A stretch of 64,000 nt of DNA, from NCBI GenBank assembly GCA_020633315.1, contig JACKDV010000002.1, positions 1-64,000 of the forward strand, read 5' to 3'. Under the pieces are notes generated by a model, which was not told where the DNA came from, did no database searches, and saw nothing but the letters and a program-made list of their open reading frames with translations. Positions 19,954 to 27,539 of the stretch are shown here, in pieces (positions within the stretch are counted from its first letter, which is position 1; each line of letters opens with the position of its first letter). The position numbers were made by a program, and so were the translations under genes. This DNA is from Myxococcales bacterium. GTDB taxonomy: Bacteria; Myxococcota_A; Polyangia; Nannocystales; Nannocystaceae.

Positions 19954-20676
19954 CTACGGCACGGGCTCGTAGTCGACGCCGTTCCAGTTGAGGATGTGGG
20001 TCTCGAGATCGTAGCTGTGGTCGGGGGTCTCGTTGCCCTCGAGGACGACCATCCCGCCCACGCACGAGTAGGTGCCGCCCTCGCCGATGTCGGAGTACAT
20101 CCACAAGAAGCTGCCGTCGGACCCGAACTCGAGGGTCCAGTGGCACAGCACGGGGCCCATGGGATCGAGGCCGCACTCGAGCTCGTCCACCGACTGGAAG
20201 GTGGTGCCCACGATCTCGGCGCAGGTGGCATCGGGGACCGCCTCTAGGCACAGCCACTCGTCGGCCGCACATGCGCCGCAGCACGACTCGGCGTCGGGCG
20301 GACAGGGGCAGGGCTCGATCTGCACCACGGTGCACTCGCCCACGCTGCAGGCCGCACCGGGACCGGCACAGGGCTCGTAGCAGCCGGCGATGGGGAGCTG
20401 GGGCGCGACGCTGGCGGGGCAGCTCGCGGGCTCGTAGTAGTCCCGGCCGGGATCGCAGGTGGGGATCCCGGTGTCGTTGCCGGTGTCGCTGCCGGTCTCC
20501 CCGACGCTGGTGGCCGACTCGCCGGAGTCGGTGTCTCCCTGGGTGCCGCTGGACTCGGACTCGCCCTGGTCGTCGCCGGAGTCCTCCACGTTGCCGAGGG
20601 GCTCGGGCTCCTTGGCTACGCAGGCGGCGAGCAGCACGGTGGTGAAGCAGGGAAGGGCAAGGGAACGAAGGGTCAT
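19954..20676 (-). CDS. Cysteine-rich hypothetical lipoprotein
   Basis: A 240-residue lipoprotein: signal MTLRSLALPCFTTVLLAAC (C19), a Glu/Ser/Asp/Gly/Thr spacer (about 20-70), then a domain with about 16 cysteines, many in pairs (CPCPPD, SCCGACAADEW), followed by a beta-rich C-terminal region (WTLEFGSDGSFLWMYSDIGEGGTYS). It is probably a disulfide-rich outer-surface protein. No family recognised. It is divergent from the gene at 20734, sharing a 57-base intergenic region. Confidence 0.8.
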   Translation of the reverse strand: MTLRSLALPCFTTVLLAACVAKEPEPLGNVEDSGDDQGESESSGTQGDTDSGESATSVGETGSDTGNDTGIPTCDPGRDYYEPASCPASVAPQLPIAGCYEPCAGPGAACSVGECTVVQIEPCPCPPDAESCCGACAADEWLCLEAVPDATCAEIVGTTFQSVDELECGLDPMGPVLCHWTLEFGSDGSFLWMYSDIGEGGTYSCVGGMVVLEGNETPDHSYDLETHILNWNGVDYEPVP

Positions 20677-20733
20677 GGTCAAGGTCACGCCCGTTTGTGG
20701 CCGCGGCCGGACGGCGGTATCACGAAAAACGAC

Positions 20734-21789
20734 ATGCCCTTGCTCGGCGCGATTGCGGCAATGACGCTGCTGGTGGGGCCGCTCCTCGGCGAGCCCGCGG
20801 CCGGTGAGGGCGTGGCCTTGCGCTGGAGCGCGCCGGCGGGCTGCCCCGAGCGCGCGCAGGTGGAAGGCTGGTTGTCCGAGCTGGTGCCGGGCGGGCTCAG
20901 TCGCTCCGCCCGGGCCGAGGTGCTGATTCACGTCGACGCACGAGGCTTCGAGTCCACGCTGGTGCTGGAGGCGGGCTCGGCCTCGCAGACGCGCCGGCTC
21001 GCGGCCGAGGACTGCGAGCTGCTGGCTCGAGCCAATGCGGTGGTGATCGCGGTGGCCCTCGATCCACTCGCGGTCGCGGCCGCCACGATCGAGCGACCCG
21101 TGGCACCGACGCCGCAGGAGCCTCGTCTGCCGGAGCCGCCGACCCTGCCCGCGTCGAACGATGGGCTCCGAGCGACGGCGCCTCCCTTGGACGATGCCTC
21201 GCCCGCTGGCACGCCTCGCTCCGATGCGAGCGAGCGAGCCCACCCGAGCCCGGCGCCTTCGCTGCACTACGGCCTGCGCCTGGGGGCGGGCGTGGAGGGG
21301 CTGCTGCTGCCGAGCGCCGGCGTCGGGGTGGTGCTCGCTCCGTGGCTCGGCACGGCGCGCCTGCAGGTCCGCGTGGAGGGGCAGTACTGGGCGGGTCGTC
21401 GGGTGTCCTTCGATCCCGAGCGCGACGTGGCCGGAGTGGTGCGCCTGGTCAGCGGTGGCGTGCGGCTGTGCCCGGTGCTGGGGCGGGGCTCGCTGCGGAT
21501 TCCCCTGTGCGCGGGGGTGGACGCGGGGGCGCTGCTCGGTCGTGGCACGGGAGACGCGCTGACCCGCCCGGGTTCCGCCGCTGCGCCATGGGCAGGGGTG
21601 GTGCTCCAGCCCGGCGTGGAGGTGGCCGTGTCCCGGCGGGTCTCGCTGTGGATGGCGGTGGAGGGCGTGATCTCGCTCTATCGGCCGTCGTTCTCGGTCG
21701 AGGGCACCGATCGGGTGTGGACGACGGGCGCCGGGGGGCTGCGGGGGCTGCTCGGTGTGCAGATCCACCGCGCCCGAGAATTTCCTTGA
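20734..21789 (+). CDS. Exported beta-barrel-like protein, partner of anchored sigma factor
   Basis: A 351-residue protein from the ATG at 20734, which gives a good signal peptide (MPLLGAIAAMTLLVGPLLG). Residues about 20-115 form a small globular domain (LRWSAPAGCPERAQVEGWL... ANAVVIAVALDPLA), then a Pro/Ala/Ser linker. The C-terminal 180 residues alternate Gly/hydrophobic strands (LHYGLRLGAGVEGLLLPSAG, VGVVLAPWLG) typical of an outer-membrane barrel. Its stop overlaps the start of the following sigma-factor gene by one base, so the two are translationally coupled. Sensing of an envelope signal for that sigma factor is inferred. Confidence 0.78.
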   Translation: MPLLGAIAAMTLLVGPLLGEPAAGEGVALRWSAPAGCPERAQVEGWLSELVPGGLSRSARAEVLIHVDARGFESTLVLEAGSASQTRRLAAEDCELLARANAVVIAVALDPLAVAAATIERPVAPTPQEPRLPEPPTLPASNDGLRATAPPLDDASPAGTPRSDASERAHPSPAPSLHYGLRLGAGVEGLLLPSAGVGVVLAPWLGTARLQVRVEGQYWAGRRVSFDPERDVAGVVRLVSGGVRLCPVLGRGSLRIPLCAGVDAGALLGRGTGDALTRPGSAAAPWAGVVLQPGVEVAVSRRVSLWMAVEGVISLYRPSFSVEGTDRVWTTGAGGLRGLLGVQIHRAREFP

Positions 21790-23150
21790 TGCATCCGTCG
21801 TTCGGCGGCACCAACCATGGAAGGACTGGTCCGCCACCCGTGCCCGACGGCAGCCGCAGCTTCGATCCCGGCGATCCCAGCGATCCCTCGGCCCTCAGCG
21901 CCATCTACCGCGCGCACTCCGCGTATGTGTGGAGGGTGCTGCGGCACTGCGGCGTGGCCGACGACGACCTCGACGATGCGGTGCAGGAGACCTTCTTGGT
22001 GGTCTTCCGCCGGCTCGGCGACTTCCGGGGGCAGGCGTCGCTGCGCACGTGGATCTATGCGGTCGCGGTGCGGGTGGCCTCCACCCGGCGCCGCAGCGAG
22101 CGACGCGAGGCGGCGCGGCGGGAGCGGGCGGGCGCGCAGCTCCATGGCGACCGCGGGATCGATCCCGAGGATGCGCTGGCCCGGGCCGAGGCGGCGCGGC
22201 TGGTCGACGACCTGCTCGACGAGCTCGATCCACCCAAGCGCACCGTGTTCGTGCTCGCGGAGATCGAGGGGGTGAAGGTGCCGGAGATCGCGAGGATCCT
22301 CGGCGTCAACCCACGCACGGTGCACTCGCGGCTGCGGCTGGCGCGGGAGCGCTTCGGCACCGCGCTGCGTCGGCTACAGGCGCGCGAGCACGGCAACCGC
22401 CGGGTGAGCCGGCTACGGCCGCGGGCGGTGCTGGAGGCGGCGGCGGCCGATCGTCCGCCGGCCAAGCGGCGCAAGGCCGCGGCCGCAGCCGTGATGGCCC
22501 GCCTCGAGCAAGGAGCGATGCCCACGCTGGGCGGCTGGCAGACGATCGCCCCCTCGTCGGGAGCGAGCCTCACGGCGCCGGCGATCGTGGGCGCGGTGGC
22601 GGCTGCCGCTGGGCTCTCGTGGGTGGTGGCGACGGCCGGGCCCTCGACCGCGACGGCTCCCCGGCAACGCCCGGCCGAAGCGGCGCAGGAGCGATCGCAG
22701 GGATCGACCTCCGCGAGGCCGGTCGATGCCCCGGCCGAGGTGCCCGAGCCCGAGGCGATCGCAGAGGCCCCCCCGAGGACCGAGGACGAGCCCGCCCGGG
22801 CGCCGCGACCTCGGGCCGTCCGGCGAGCCGTGGCGTCGCCGAGCGCAGCGGATCCCGAGGGGATCGCCGAGCCCTCGGTCTCGACCCTGGCCGAGGAGAC
22901 CCGGGTGCTCGAGCTGGCGCGGGCGTCCTTGAGCCGCGGGGATGCGAACGCGGCCCTCGCCGTGCTCGACGACTACCAGCGTCGCTTCGGCGCGGGGGTG
23001 CTGGCCGACGAGGCTCGCTCCACTCGCCTACGAGCCCTGTGTGCGGCGGGCCGGGTCGATGATGCATGGGCCCAGGCCGAGCGGTGGTCGCCGGGCCCCG
23101 GTCCCTCGCGCTGGGGCGACGTGGTCGCGGCGGCGTGCGGACCTCGCTGA
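21789..23150 (+). CDS. ECF sigma factor fused to a transmembrane segment and TPR-like C-terminal domain
   Basis: A 453-residue protein. Sigma region 2 spans about 36-105 (YRAHSAYVWRVLRHCGVADD, AVQETFLVVFRRLGDFRG) and sigma region 4 about 137-190 (LDPPKRTVFVLAEIEGVKVP, EIARILGVNPRTVHSRL). A basic stretch then leads to one transmembrane helix (about 262-284), a long Pro/Ala/Glu linker and a TPR-like helical pair (385-453, ASLSRGDANAALAVLDDYQR). The sigma part is cytoplasmic and the tail periplasmic, so no separate anti-sigma factor is needed for membrane tethering. The first base of the ATG is the last base of the upstream stop. How it is released, if it is, is unknown. Confidence 0.88.
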   Translation: MHPSFGGTNHGRTGPPPVPDGSRSFDPGDPSDPSALSAIYRAHSAYVWRVLRHCGVADDDLDDAVQETFLVVFRRLGDFRGQASLRTWIYAVAVRVASTRRRSERREAARRERAGAQLHGDRGIDPEDALARAEAARLVDDLLDELDPPKRTVFVLAEIEGVKVPEIARILGVNPRTVHSRLRLARERFGTALRRLQAREHGNRRVSRLRPRAVLEAAAADRPPAKRRKAAAAAVMARLEQGAMPTLGGWQTIAPSSGASLTAPAIVGAVAAAAGLSWVVATAGPSTATAPRQRPAEAAQERSQGSTSARPVDAPAEVPEPEAIAEAPPRTEDEPARAPRPRAVRRAVASPSAADPEGIAEPSVSTLAEETRVLELARASLSRGDANAALAVLDDYQRRFGAGVLADEARSTRLRALCAAGRVDDAWAQAERWSPGPGPSRWGDVVAAACGPR

Positions 23151-23169
23151 GCCCAGGGGCGGGCTGACG

Positions 23170-23296
23170 CGAGGCCGCCCCTGATGTAGCGCATCACCTC
23201 GGGATCCGAGTCGAGCTCGACCAGCTCGTCGAGGTGCTCGGGGCCGACGCGCACCATGGTGAGGCGCTCGGTGTCGAGCCGTAGCGGTTCGGCCAT
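23170..23296 (-). pseudogene. GNAT acetyltransferase stub (first 41 codons)
   Basis: From the ATG at 23296 the frame reads MAEPLRLDTERLTMVRVGPE, then HLDELVELDSDPEVMRYIRG. This is the classic start of a RimJ-type GNAT acetyltransferase (L.TERL.L....ehld.l..l..DPeVmryi.gg). After the RGG near 23173 the frame has no further similarity and runs antisense through the sigma-factor gene end. The acetyl-CoA-binding core is absent, so the gene is dead. Confidence 0.75.
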
Positions 23297-23307
23297 CGTC
23301 CCCAGTG

Positions 23308-23313
23308 TACCCT
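23308..23313 (+). promoter_or_regulatory. -10-like TACCCT upstream of Nudix gene
   Basis: TACCCT ends seven bases before the ATG at 23321; the intervening bases are GGGGGGC, which could also act as a poor ribosome-binding site. Confidence 0.35.
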
Positions 23314-23320
23314 GGGGGGC

Positions 23321-23872
23321 ATGTCCTCCCGCCCCAAGCCCTGGCGAGTGCTCTACCACGAGCGCGTGGCCGACTGCCGTGTGTTCGACGTGGTGGCCCG
23401 CCACTCCCAGCTCGAGGGCGGCGGGCCCACCCGCACCTTCTTCAGCATCGACAGCGTCTCGTGGGTCAACGTGGTGGCGCGGACCAAGGCGGGCGAGCTG
23501 GTGATGATCCGACAGTTCCGCCACGGCAAGGGCGGGGAGGTGCTCGAGATCCCCGGGGGGCTCATCGATCCCGGCGAGGAGCCCGAGCAGGCCGCGGCGC
23601 GCGAGCTGATGGAGGAGACCGGCTACCGCGGCACGCTGCGGCGCATCGGCGAGGTCAACCCCAACCCCGCGCTGTTCACCAACCGCCTCTTCACCTTCGT
23701 GGCCGACGATTGCGAGCTCGTGGGCGAGATCGACAACGACGCGGCGGAGGAGACGATCGTGGAGCTGGTGCCCGAGACCGAGCTGGCCGCCCGCGTGCGC
23801 TCGGGAGAGGTGGATCATGCGCTGGTGCTCACGGCGCTCTACTGGTGGCAGCTCGATCGCCTGGGCCGGTGA
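23321..23872 (+). CDS. Nudix hydrolase (ADP-ribose pyrophosphatase-like)
   Basis: A 183-residue Nudix enzyme. The Nudix box runs from G80 (GGLIDPGEEPEQAAARELME) to G101, with the catalytic R94-E95-L96-x-E98-E99 in place. The preceding W/F-rich strand and the GEVNPNPALFTNRLFTFVA segment match the ADP-ribose/nucleoside-diphosphate-sugar pyrophosphatase group. It probably cleaves ADP-ribose-type substrates to a nucleoside monophosphate plus a phosphate ester, with Mg2+, in the cytoplasm. It lies 30 bases before an HD phosphohydrolase gene; the two may be co-expressed nucleotide housekeeping enzymes. Confidence 0.9.
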   Translation: MSSRPKPWRVLYHERVADCRVFDVVARHSQLEGGGPTRTFFSIDSVSWVNVVARTKAGELVMIRQFRHGKGGEVLEIPGGLIDPGEEPEQAAARELMEETGYRGTLRRIGEVNPNPALFTNRLFTFVADDCELVGEIDNDAAEETIVELVPETELAARVRSGEVDHALVLTALYWWQLDRLGR

Positions 23873-23890
23873 GGCGGGTGAGGCGGTGCG

Positions 23891-23896
23891 TAGCCT
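23891..23896 (+). promoter_or_regulatory. -10-like TAGCCT upstream of HD hydrolase
   Basis: TAGCCT ends six bases before the GTG at 23903. It lies in the short gap after the Nudix gene and could be an internal promoter. Confidence 0.3.
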
Positions 23897-23902
23897 GCTA
23901 GC

Positions 23903-24496
23903 GTGCCCCTCGTGCGCTTCGCCCAACGCGTGATCCAGACCACCCTCGCCCTCGATCCCCTGGCCAACCTCCCGCGCACCGGCTGGCGGCTGCGCGGGGT
24001 GGTGCCCTGCGAGTCGATCGCCGAGCACAGCTATGGCGTGGCGGTGGTGGCGATGCTGCTGGTCGACGAGCTACGAGCGCGCGGCGAGGCGATCGACGGC
24101 GAGCTCGTGCTGCGCATGGCCCTGCTGCACGACGCGGGCGAGGTGCGTACCGGCGACATCCCGCTGCCAGGCAAGTCGCCCGCGCTCAAGCGAGAGCTCG
24201 AGCACGCCGAGGCCAGCTTCGTGGAGGCCACCCTGCCGCCGCCCCAGCAGGAGGCCTGGCGCGCGGTGGAGCAGGGCGACTCGCTCGAGGCCCGCGTGGT
24301 CAAGGCGGCCGACAAGGTGCAGATGATGATCAAGGTGCTGGCCTACGAGCGGCAGCGAGGCGCCATGCTCGAGGACTTCTGGCACAACCCCAAGAACTTC
24401 GACGAGCGCGGGGTGGCGGCGGCGGGTGAGGTCTTCGATGCGATCTGCGAGCAGGCGGGACGGCCCCGGCCGCGCGCGCACGCGGGCGCCCAGTGA
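23903..24496 (+). CDS. HD-domain phosphohydrolase, 5'-deoxynucleotidase (YfbR/HDDC2)-like
   Basis: A 197-residue HD protein from a GTG. Metal ligands are in order: H42 (IAEHSYGVA), H76-D77 (ALLHDAGEV) and D137 (VKAADKVQMM). The R26/W28 region and the ESIAEHS-type entry match the YfbR/HDDC2 group, which removes phosphate from dNMPs in nucleotide salvage. Length is normal for the family. It is convergent with the membrane protein at 24498 (one-base gap). Confidence 0.87.
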   Translation: MPLVRFAQRVIQTTLALDPLANLPRTGWRLRGVVPCESIAEHSYGVAVVAMLLVDELRARGEAIDGELVLRMALLHDAGEVRTGDIPLPGKSPALKRELEHAEASFVEATLPPPQQEAWRAVEQGDSLEARVVKAADKVQMMIKVLAYERQRGAMLEDFWHNPKNFDERGVAAAGEVFDAICEQAGRPRPRAHAGAQ

Positions 24497-24497
24497 C

Positions 24498-25664
24498 TCA
24501 GAAGCGGCCGCCGAGCGAGAGCCCGGCGCCGCCGGGCAGCCAGGCCGTGCCCACCGACAGCGCGCGGTCGCGGAAGAAGCGATCGTAGGCGCGGGCGTGG
24601 GCCAGCGAGTAGGCCAGCATGCCCGAGCCCGCGGCCACCAGCACCGCGCCGGTGTCTCGGGTGGTGAAGGCCATCAGCCGCGCTCGCGTGGCGCAGCGAG
24701 TGTCGCGGCAGCTCGCCAGCAGGCCCCACGAGACCGCGCCCGTGGTCAGCCAGGTGACCACGCCCACGCTCACCAGGCTGATCCCCGTCGCGCGCAGGCC
24801 CAGCATGCGCTTGGGGGGGCGGTCGCCGAACACGTCGTCGTAGGCCTTGGGCTGCGCCCGGAAGGCCGCGCCGGCCGAGACCAGGCCGATGGTGGCGAGC
24901 AGGCCGAGATCGGAGTGCACGCGCAGCGCCACCGCGGGCAGCACCCCGGGGGCGCAGCGCAGCAGCACTTGGCCGAAGTCCTCGGCCTCCTCGGCGGGAC
25001 CAGCCATGGGATCGCTGGGTGCGTCGAAGGGATCGATGCAGCGGCGCTTGACCAGCACGTGCGCCACGATCTGCTCGGCGAGCGCGGCGGAGAAGGTGAC
25101 CCCGGCGCCCACGAACATGCCCACGCCCGAGAACGGCGGGCGTCGGGGCGGGGGCAGGCGCAGCATGGGCGCGGGCTCCTCGTCGCCGGGCAGCAGCTCG
25201 GCGCCCATCACCGGGGCCTCGCCAGGGCCGGCCCGTCGCGAGGGTCGTGCTCCCTTCGCGGTGGGCTCCGCCTCGCGGCTGGGCTCGGCGAGCTCGGGCT
25301 CTGGGCCGCGCGGCTCGGGCTGCGGTGGCTCGATCACCGACGGCCCCGTGCTCGGCGTCTCGCTCGGCGTGGGCTCGGGCGAGGGAGCCTCGACCGTCGG
25401 CGAGGGGCTCGGTGTGAGCTGGGGTGCTGCCCAGGGGGCGGGCTTGAGCGGAGGCTGAGTGGGCTTGAGCGGAGGCTGAGTGGGCTCGATCGGCTTGCGC
25501 GGAGGCGGCGCGGTGGGCCGCGGTGCCGTGGGTGAGCTCGGCTCGCTCGGCTCGGCGGGCGTGGGATCGGGGGAAGGCGGTCGCTCGCCGGGCAGCGGCG
25601 GCAGCTTGGGAGGACCCCAGGTGCTGCATAGCAAGGCCAGCGCCAACGAACCCAGCAACGGCAC
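24498..25664 (-). CDS. Proline-rich exported membrane protein of unknown function
   Basis: A 388-residue protein from the GTG at 25664, giving a signal segment (LLGSLALALLC). About 150 residues of Pro/Glu/Ser/Thr linker follow, with a directly repeated QPPLKPT unit. The last 200 residues have about four to five hydrophobic helices (GVGMFVGAGVTFSAALAEQI, LLATIGLVSAGAAF, GISLVSVGVVTWLTTGAVSW, GAVLVAAGSGMLAYSLAHA). Similar linker-plus-helices proteins recur in myxobacteria. It is divergent from the ECF sigma factor gene, sharing a 112-base region with an inverted repeat, so co-regulation is possible. Confidence 0.75.
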   Translation of the reverse strand: MPLLGSLALALLCSTWGPPKLPPLPGERPPSPDPTPAEPSEPSSPTAPRPTAPPPRKPIEPTQPPLKPTQPPLKPAPWAAPQLTPSPSPTVEAPSPEPTPSETPSTGPSVIEPPQPEPRGPEPELAEPSREAEPTAKGARPSRRAGPGEAPVMGAELLPGDEEPAPMLRLPPPRRPPFSGVGMFVGAGVTFSAALAEQIVAHVLVKRRCIDPFDAPSDPMAGPAEEAEDFGQVLLRCAPGVLPAVALRVHSDLGLLATIGLVSAGAAFRAQPKAYDDVFGDRPPKRMLGLRATGISLVSVGVVTWLTTGAVSWGLLASCRDTRCATRARLMAFTTRDTGAVLVAAGSGMLAYSLAHARAYDRFFRDRALSVGTAWLPGGAGLSLGGRF

Positions 25665-25717
25665 GTCCGCCGCAATGTAGCAGGAACAACCACGGGGGCC
25701 ATGGACCCCAGCGAGAT

Positions 25718-25742
25718 CGTGGGTTTTGGATTGGAACCCACG
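25718..25742. promoter_or_regulatory. Inverted repeat between divergent membrane-protein and sigma-factor genes
   Basis: CGTGGGTT and AACCCACG form a perfect 8-bp inverted repeat around the nine-base centre TTGGATTGG. The stretch is less GC-rich than its surroundings and lies 35-59 bases before the ATG at 25777. It could be an operator or an RNA hairpin. No function is proven. Confidence 0.4.
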
Positions 25743-25776
25743 GGGGGTGCAGTGGGTGTATGACTGCGCCGCGGCC

Positions 25777-26352
25777 ATGGCTGCCACTCGTCCCCAACCC
25801 CGCGAGGTCGACGACCTCGTGCTCCGTCGCGCCCAGCAGGGCGAGGCGGCCGCGTGTCGAGCCCTCGTGCTCCGGCACCAGCGGCGCGTGGTCGGACAGC
25901 TACGGGCCATGCTCGTGCCGGCGGGGCGGGCGGAGCTGGTGGAGGACCTGGCGCAGGAGACCTTCCTGCGGGCCTTCCGAGCGCTTCCGCGCTTCCAGGG
26001 CGACGGGCGGGCGAGCCTCGCCACCTGGTTGGTGACCATCGCGACCCGCGTGGCGCTCAACGAGCTGCGTCGTCGGCCGCCTCGCATCGAGGCGCTCGAC
26101 ACGATCACGGAGTCGGTGCGCACCGACGATGCCGCGATGGTCGAGCGCCATGCCTCGGCTCGCGCCATCGAGCGAGCGGTGGCCGATCTGTCCCCGGCCT
26201 ACCGGGGCGCGTTCTTGCTGCGAGAGCTCCATGGTCTCGACTACGCCGAGATCGCGGAGGTCCTCGAGATCGACGTCGGGACCGTGAAGTCCCGGCTGTC
26301 CCGGGCCCGCGCGCGCCTGCGCGAGACCCTGGCGGAGGTGCACGATGGATGA
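25777..26352 (+). CDS. ECF RNA polymerase sigma factor
   Basis: A 191-residue sigma-70 family factor. Region 2 spans about 15-85 (CRALVLRHQRRVVGQLRAML, then LVEDLAQETFLRAFRALPRF) and region 4 about 130-180 (LSPAYRGAFLLRELHGLDYA, EIAEVLEIDVGTVKSRL). I chose the ATG at 25777; the frame is open to 25726 but without family similarity. The last eight bases overlap the next gene, a putative anti-sigma factor, which is the usual arrangement for an ECF sigma factor and its inhibitor. Confidence 0.92.
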   Translation: MAATRPQPREVDDLVLRRAQQGEAAACRALVLRHQRRVVGQLRAMLVPAGRAELVEDLAQETFLRAFRALPRFQGDGRASLATWLVTIATRVALNELRRRPPRIEALDTITESVRTDDAAMVERHASARAIERAVADLSPAYRGAFLLRELHGLDYAEIAEVLEIDVGTVKSRLSRARARLRETLAEVHDG

Positions 26353-26977
26353 AGCCGACGCGTTGAGCGAGCGTGAGCGACGAGACCTTGCCGCCTGGGC
26401 CGAGCACGACCCTCCCGACGGCTTTGCCGACGCGGTCGTGGCGGCCTGGGGGCTCGAGCGACGCGAGGCGGAGGCGGAGCTGGAGGCGAGCCCGACTCGC
26501 ACGACGGATCCCGGGCGTCACCGCACGGTGGGCATCGTGGCCGGGTTGGCCGCGGCGGCGGCGGTGTTGCTGCTGGCGCGGGCCGTGCCCGGCGAGACCC
26601 ACACGGGTTCCGGGGCGGGCGAGGAGCAGTGCGATCGCGGGGGATCCTCGAGCCCCTCGCCGCTCGCCGGGCTCGCCGATGGTCCCGACGAGATCGCGAC
26701 CAGCTCCGAGGCCCTCGCCGCCGATGCGCTCGCCGTGCTCACCCACCACTGCATGCCCTGCCACGACGGCGAGAGCCGCGATGCCAAGGCCGGGGCGCTG
26801 CAGGTCTACGACCTTCGCCAGGCGCGGTGGTGGGAGACGATGAGCGACGAGCAGCTCCGCGAGGCCCAGACCCGCATCGAGCAGCTCGGGGCGGCCAGCG
26901 ATCGGCAGCGGCACAGCATGGCGGCCTTCGTGGACGCCCAGCTTCGGCAGCGAGCGGCCGCGGGCAGCCCCAGCTAG
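26345..26977 (+). CDS. Putative anti-sigma factor with periplasmic haem-type CxxCH motif
   Basis: A 210-residue single-pass membrane protein. An acidic/helical N-terminal part (1-60, SERERRDLAAWAEHDPPDGF) is followed by one transmembrane helix (62-79, VGIVAGLAAAAAVLLLARAV). The 130-residue C-terminal part contains C136-M-P-C139-H140, a c-type haem attachment motif, then DGESRDAKAGALQVYDLRQA and WWETMSDEQL. The N-terminal part lacks a ZAS zinc motif. Position (8-base overlap with an ECF sigma gene) and topology suggest an anti-sigma factor. The CxxCH would place a haem outside the membrane, so redox or gas sensing is plausible but inferred. Confidence 0.78.
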   Translation: MDEADALSERERRDLAAWAEHDPPDGFADAVVAAWGLERREAEAELEASPTRTTDPGRHRTVGIVAGLAAAAAVLLLARAVPGETHTGSGAGEEQCDRGGSSSPSPLAGLADGPDEIATSSEALAADALAVLTHHCMPCHDGESRDAKAGALQVYDLRQARWWETMSDEQLREAQTRIEQLGAASDRQRHSMAAFVDAQLRQRAAAGSPS

Positions 26978-27052
26978 GCCGAGCGCTCGGTCGCGTGGGC
27001 ACGCAGCCACGGCCAGGCCGGCCGCGGATGGTCGTCCGCGGCGCGCGTCCGC

Positions 27053-27387
27053 TCATCGCGAGCGCCAGCGCGAGGCGTGCAGGTACGCGCTGGCGACGAA
27101 CAGCAGCGAGAACGCCCCGAAGGGGATCATCGAGCTGGCCAGCAGCACCCCGGTGGCGAGCACGAAGGTGGGCAGCATGATCCACGCTCCCAGCCGCGTG
27201 GTGCGAGCGGGGAGCAGCAGCAGCCCGCCCACGAGCTGCACCACCCCGAAGGCCACCGTCATCCCGTCGGAGAACCCGACGTTGCGGAACAGGGCCATCT
27301 CCTCCTCCATGTGAGCCAGCTTCACGGCGCCGTCATGATCGACAGCGCGGTGAGCAGCACGCGGTTGATCCACATCGCCTTGCTCAT
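27053..27387 (-). pseudogene. DoxX-like membrane protein gene broken by a frameshift
   Basis: The ATG at 27387 reads MSKAMWINRVLLTALSIMTA and then hits TGA near 27325. Moving one base restores GAVKLAHMEEEMALFRNVGF, then four helices' worth of DoxX-like sequence (TVAFGVVQLVGGLLLLPART, LGAWIMLPTFVLATGVLLAS) to a stop at 27053. Joined, the two parts make a normal-length (about 110-residue) DoxX-like four-helix protein with the typical GxxKL motif. One base is missing near 27333. The ATG overlaps the stop of the SnoaL remnant in ATGA, so the two genes once formed an operon. A sequencing error is the alternative. Confidence 0.72.
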
Positions 27388-27536
27388 GCGAAGCTCACCT
27401 CCAGCCGCTGGATGCGACCGTCGCGGACCGTGCACAGGTCGATCCCCTTGACCGGGCCCGGGAACGCCGGCGAGGTGCAGGTCCACTCGCTGCGGACCAC
27501 CTCGCCATCCACGCCATCGATCTCATCGTCCACCAG
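27384..27536 (-). pseudogene. SnoaL/NTF2-like protein, C-terminal remnant
   Basis: The last 50 codons of the frame ending at 27384 read DDEIDGVDGEVVRSEWTC, then TSPAFPGPVKGIDLCTVRDG and RIQRLEVSFA. This is the C-terminal sheet of SnoaL-like polyketide-cyclase-fold proteins (typically ...W.c..p.fp.p..G.d.f.vrdGrI.rle). Upstream of about 27536 the similarity ends and plus-strand coding character begins. The N-terminal two thirds is missing. Confidence 0.6.
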
Positions 27537-27539
27537 TGG

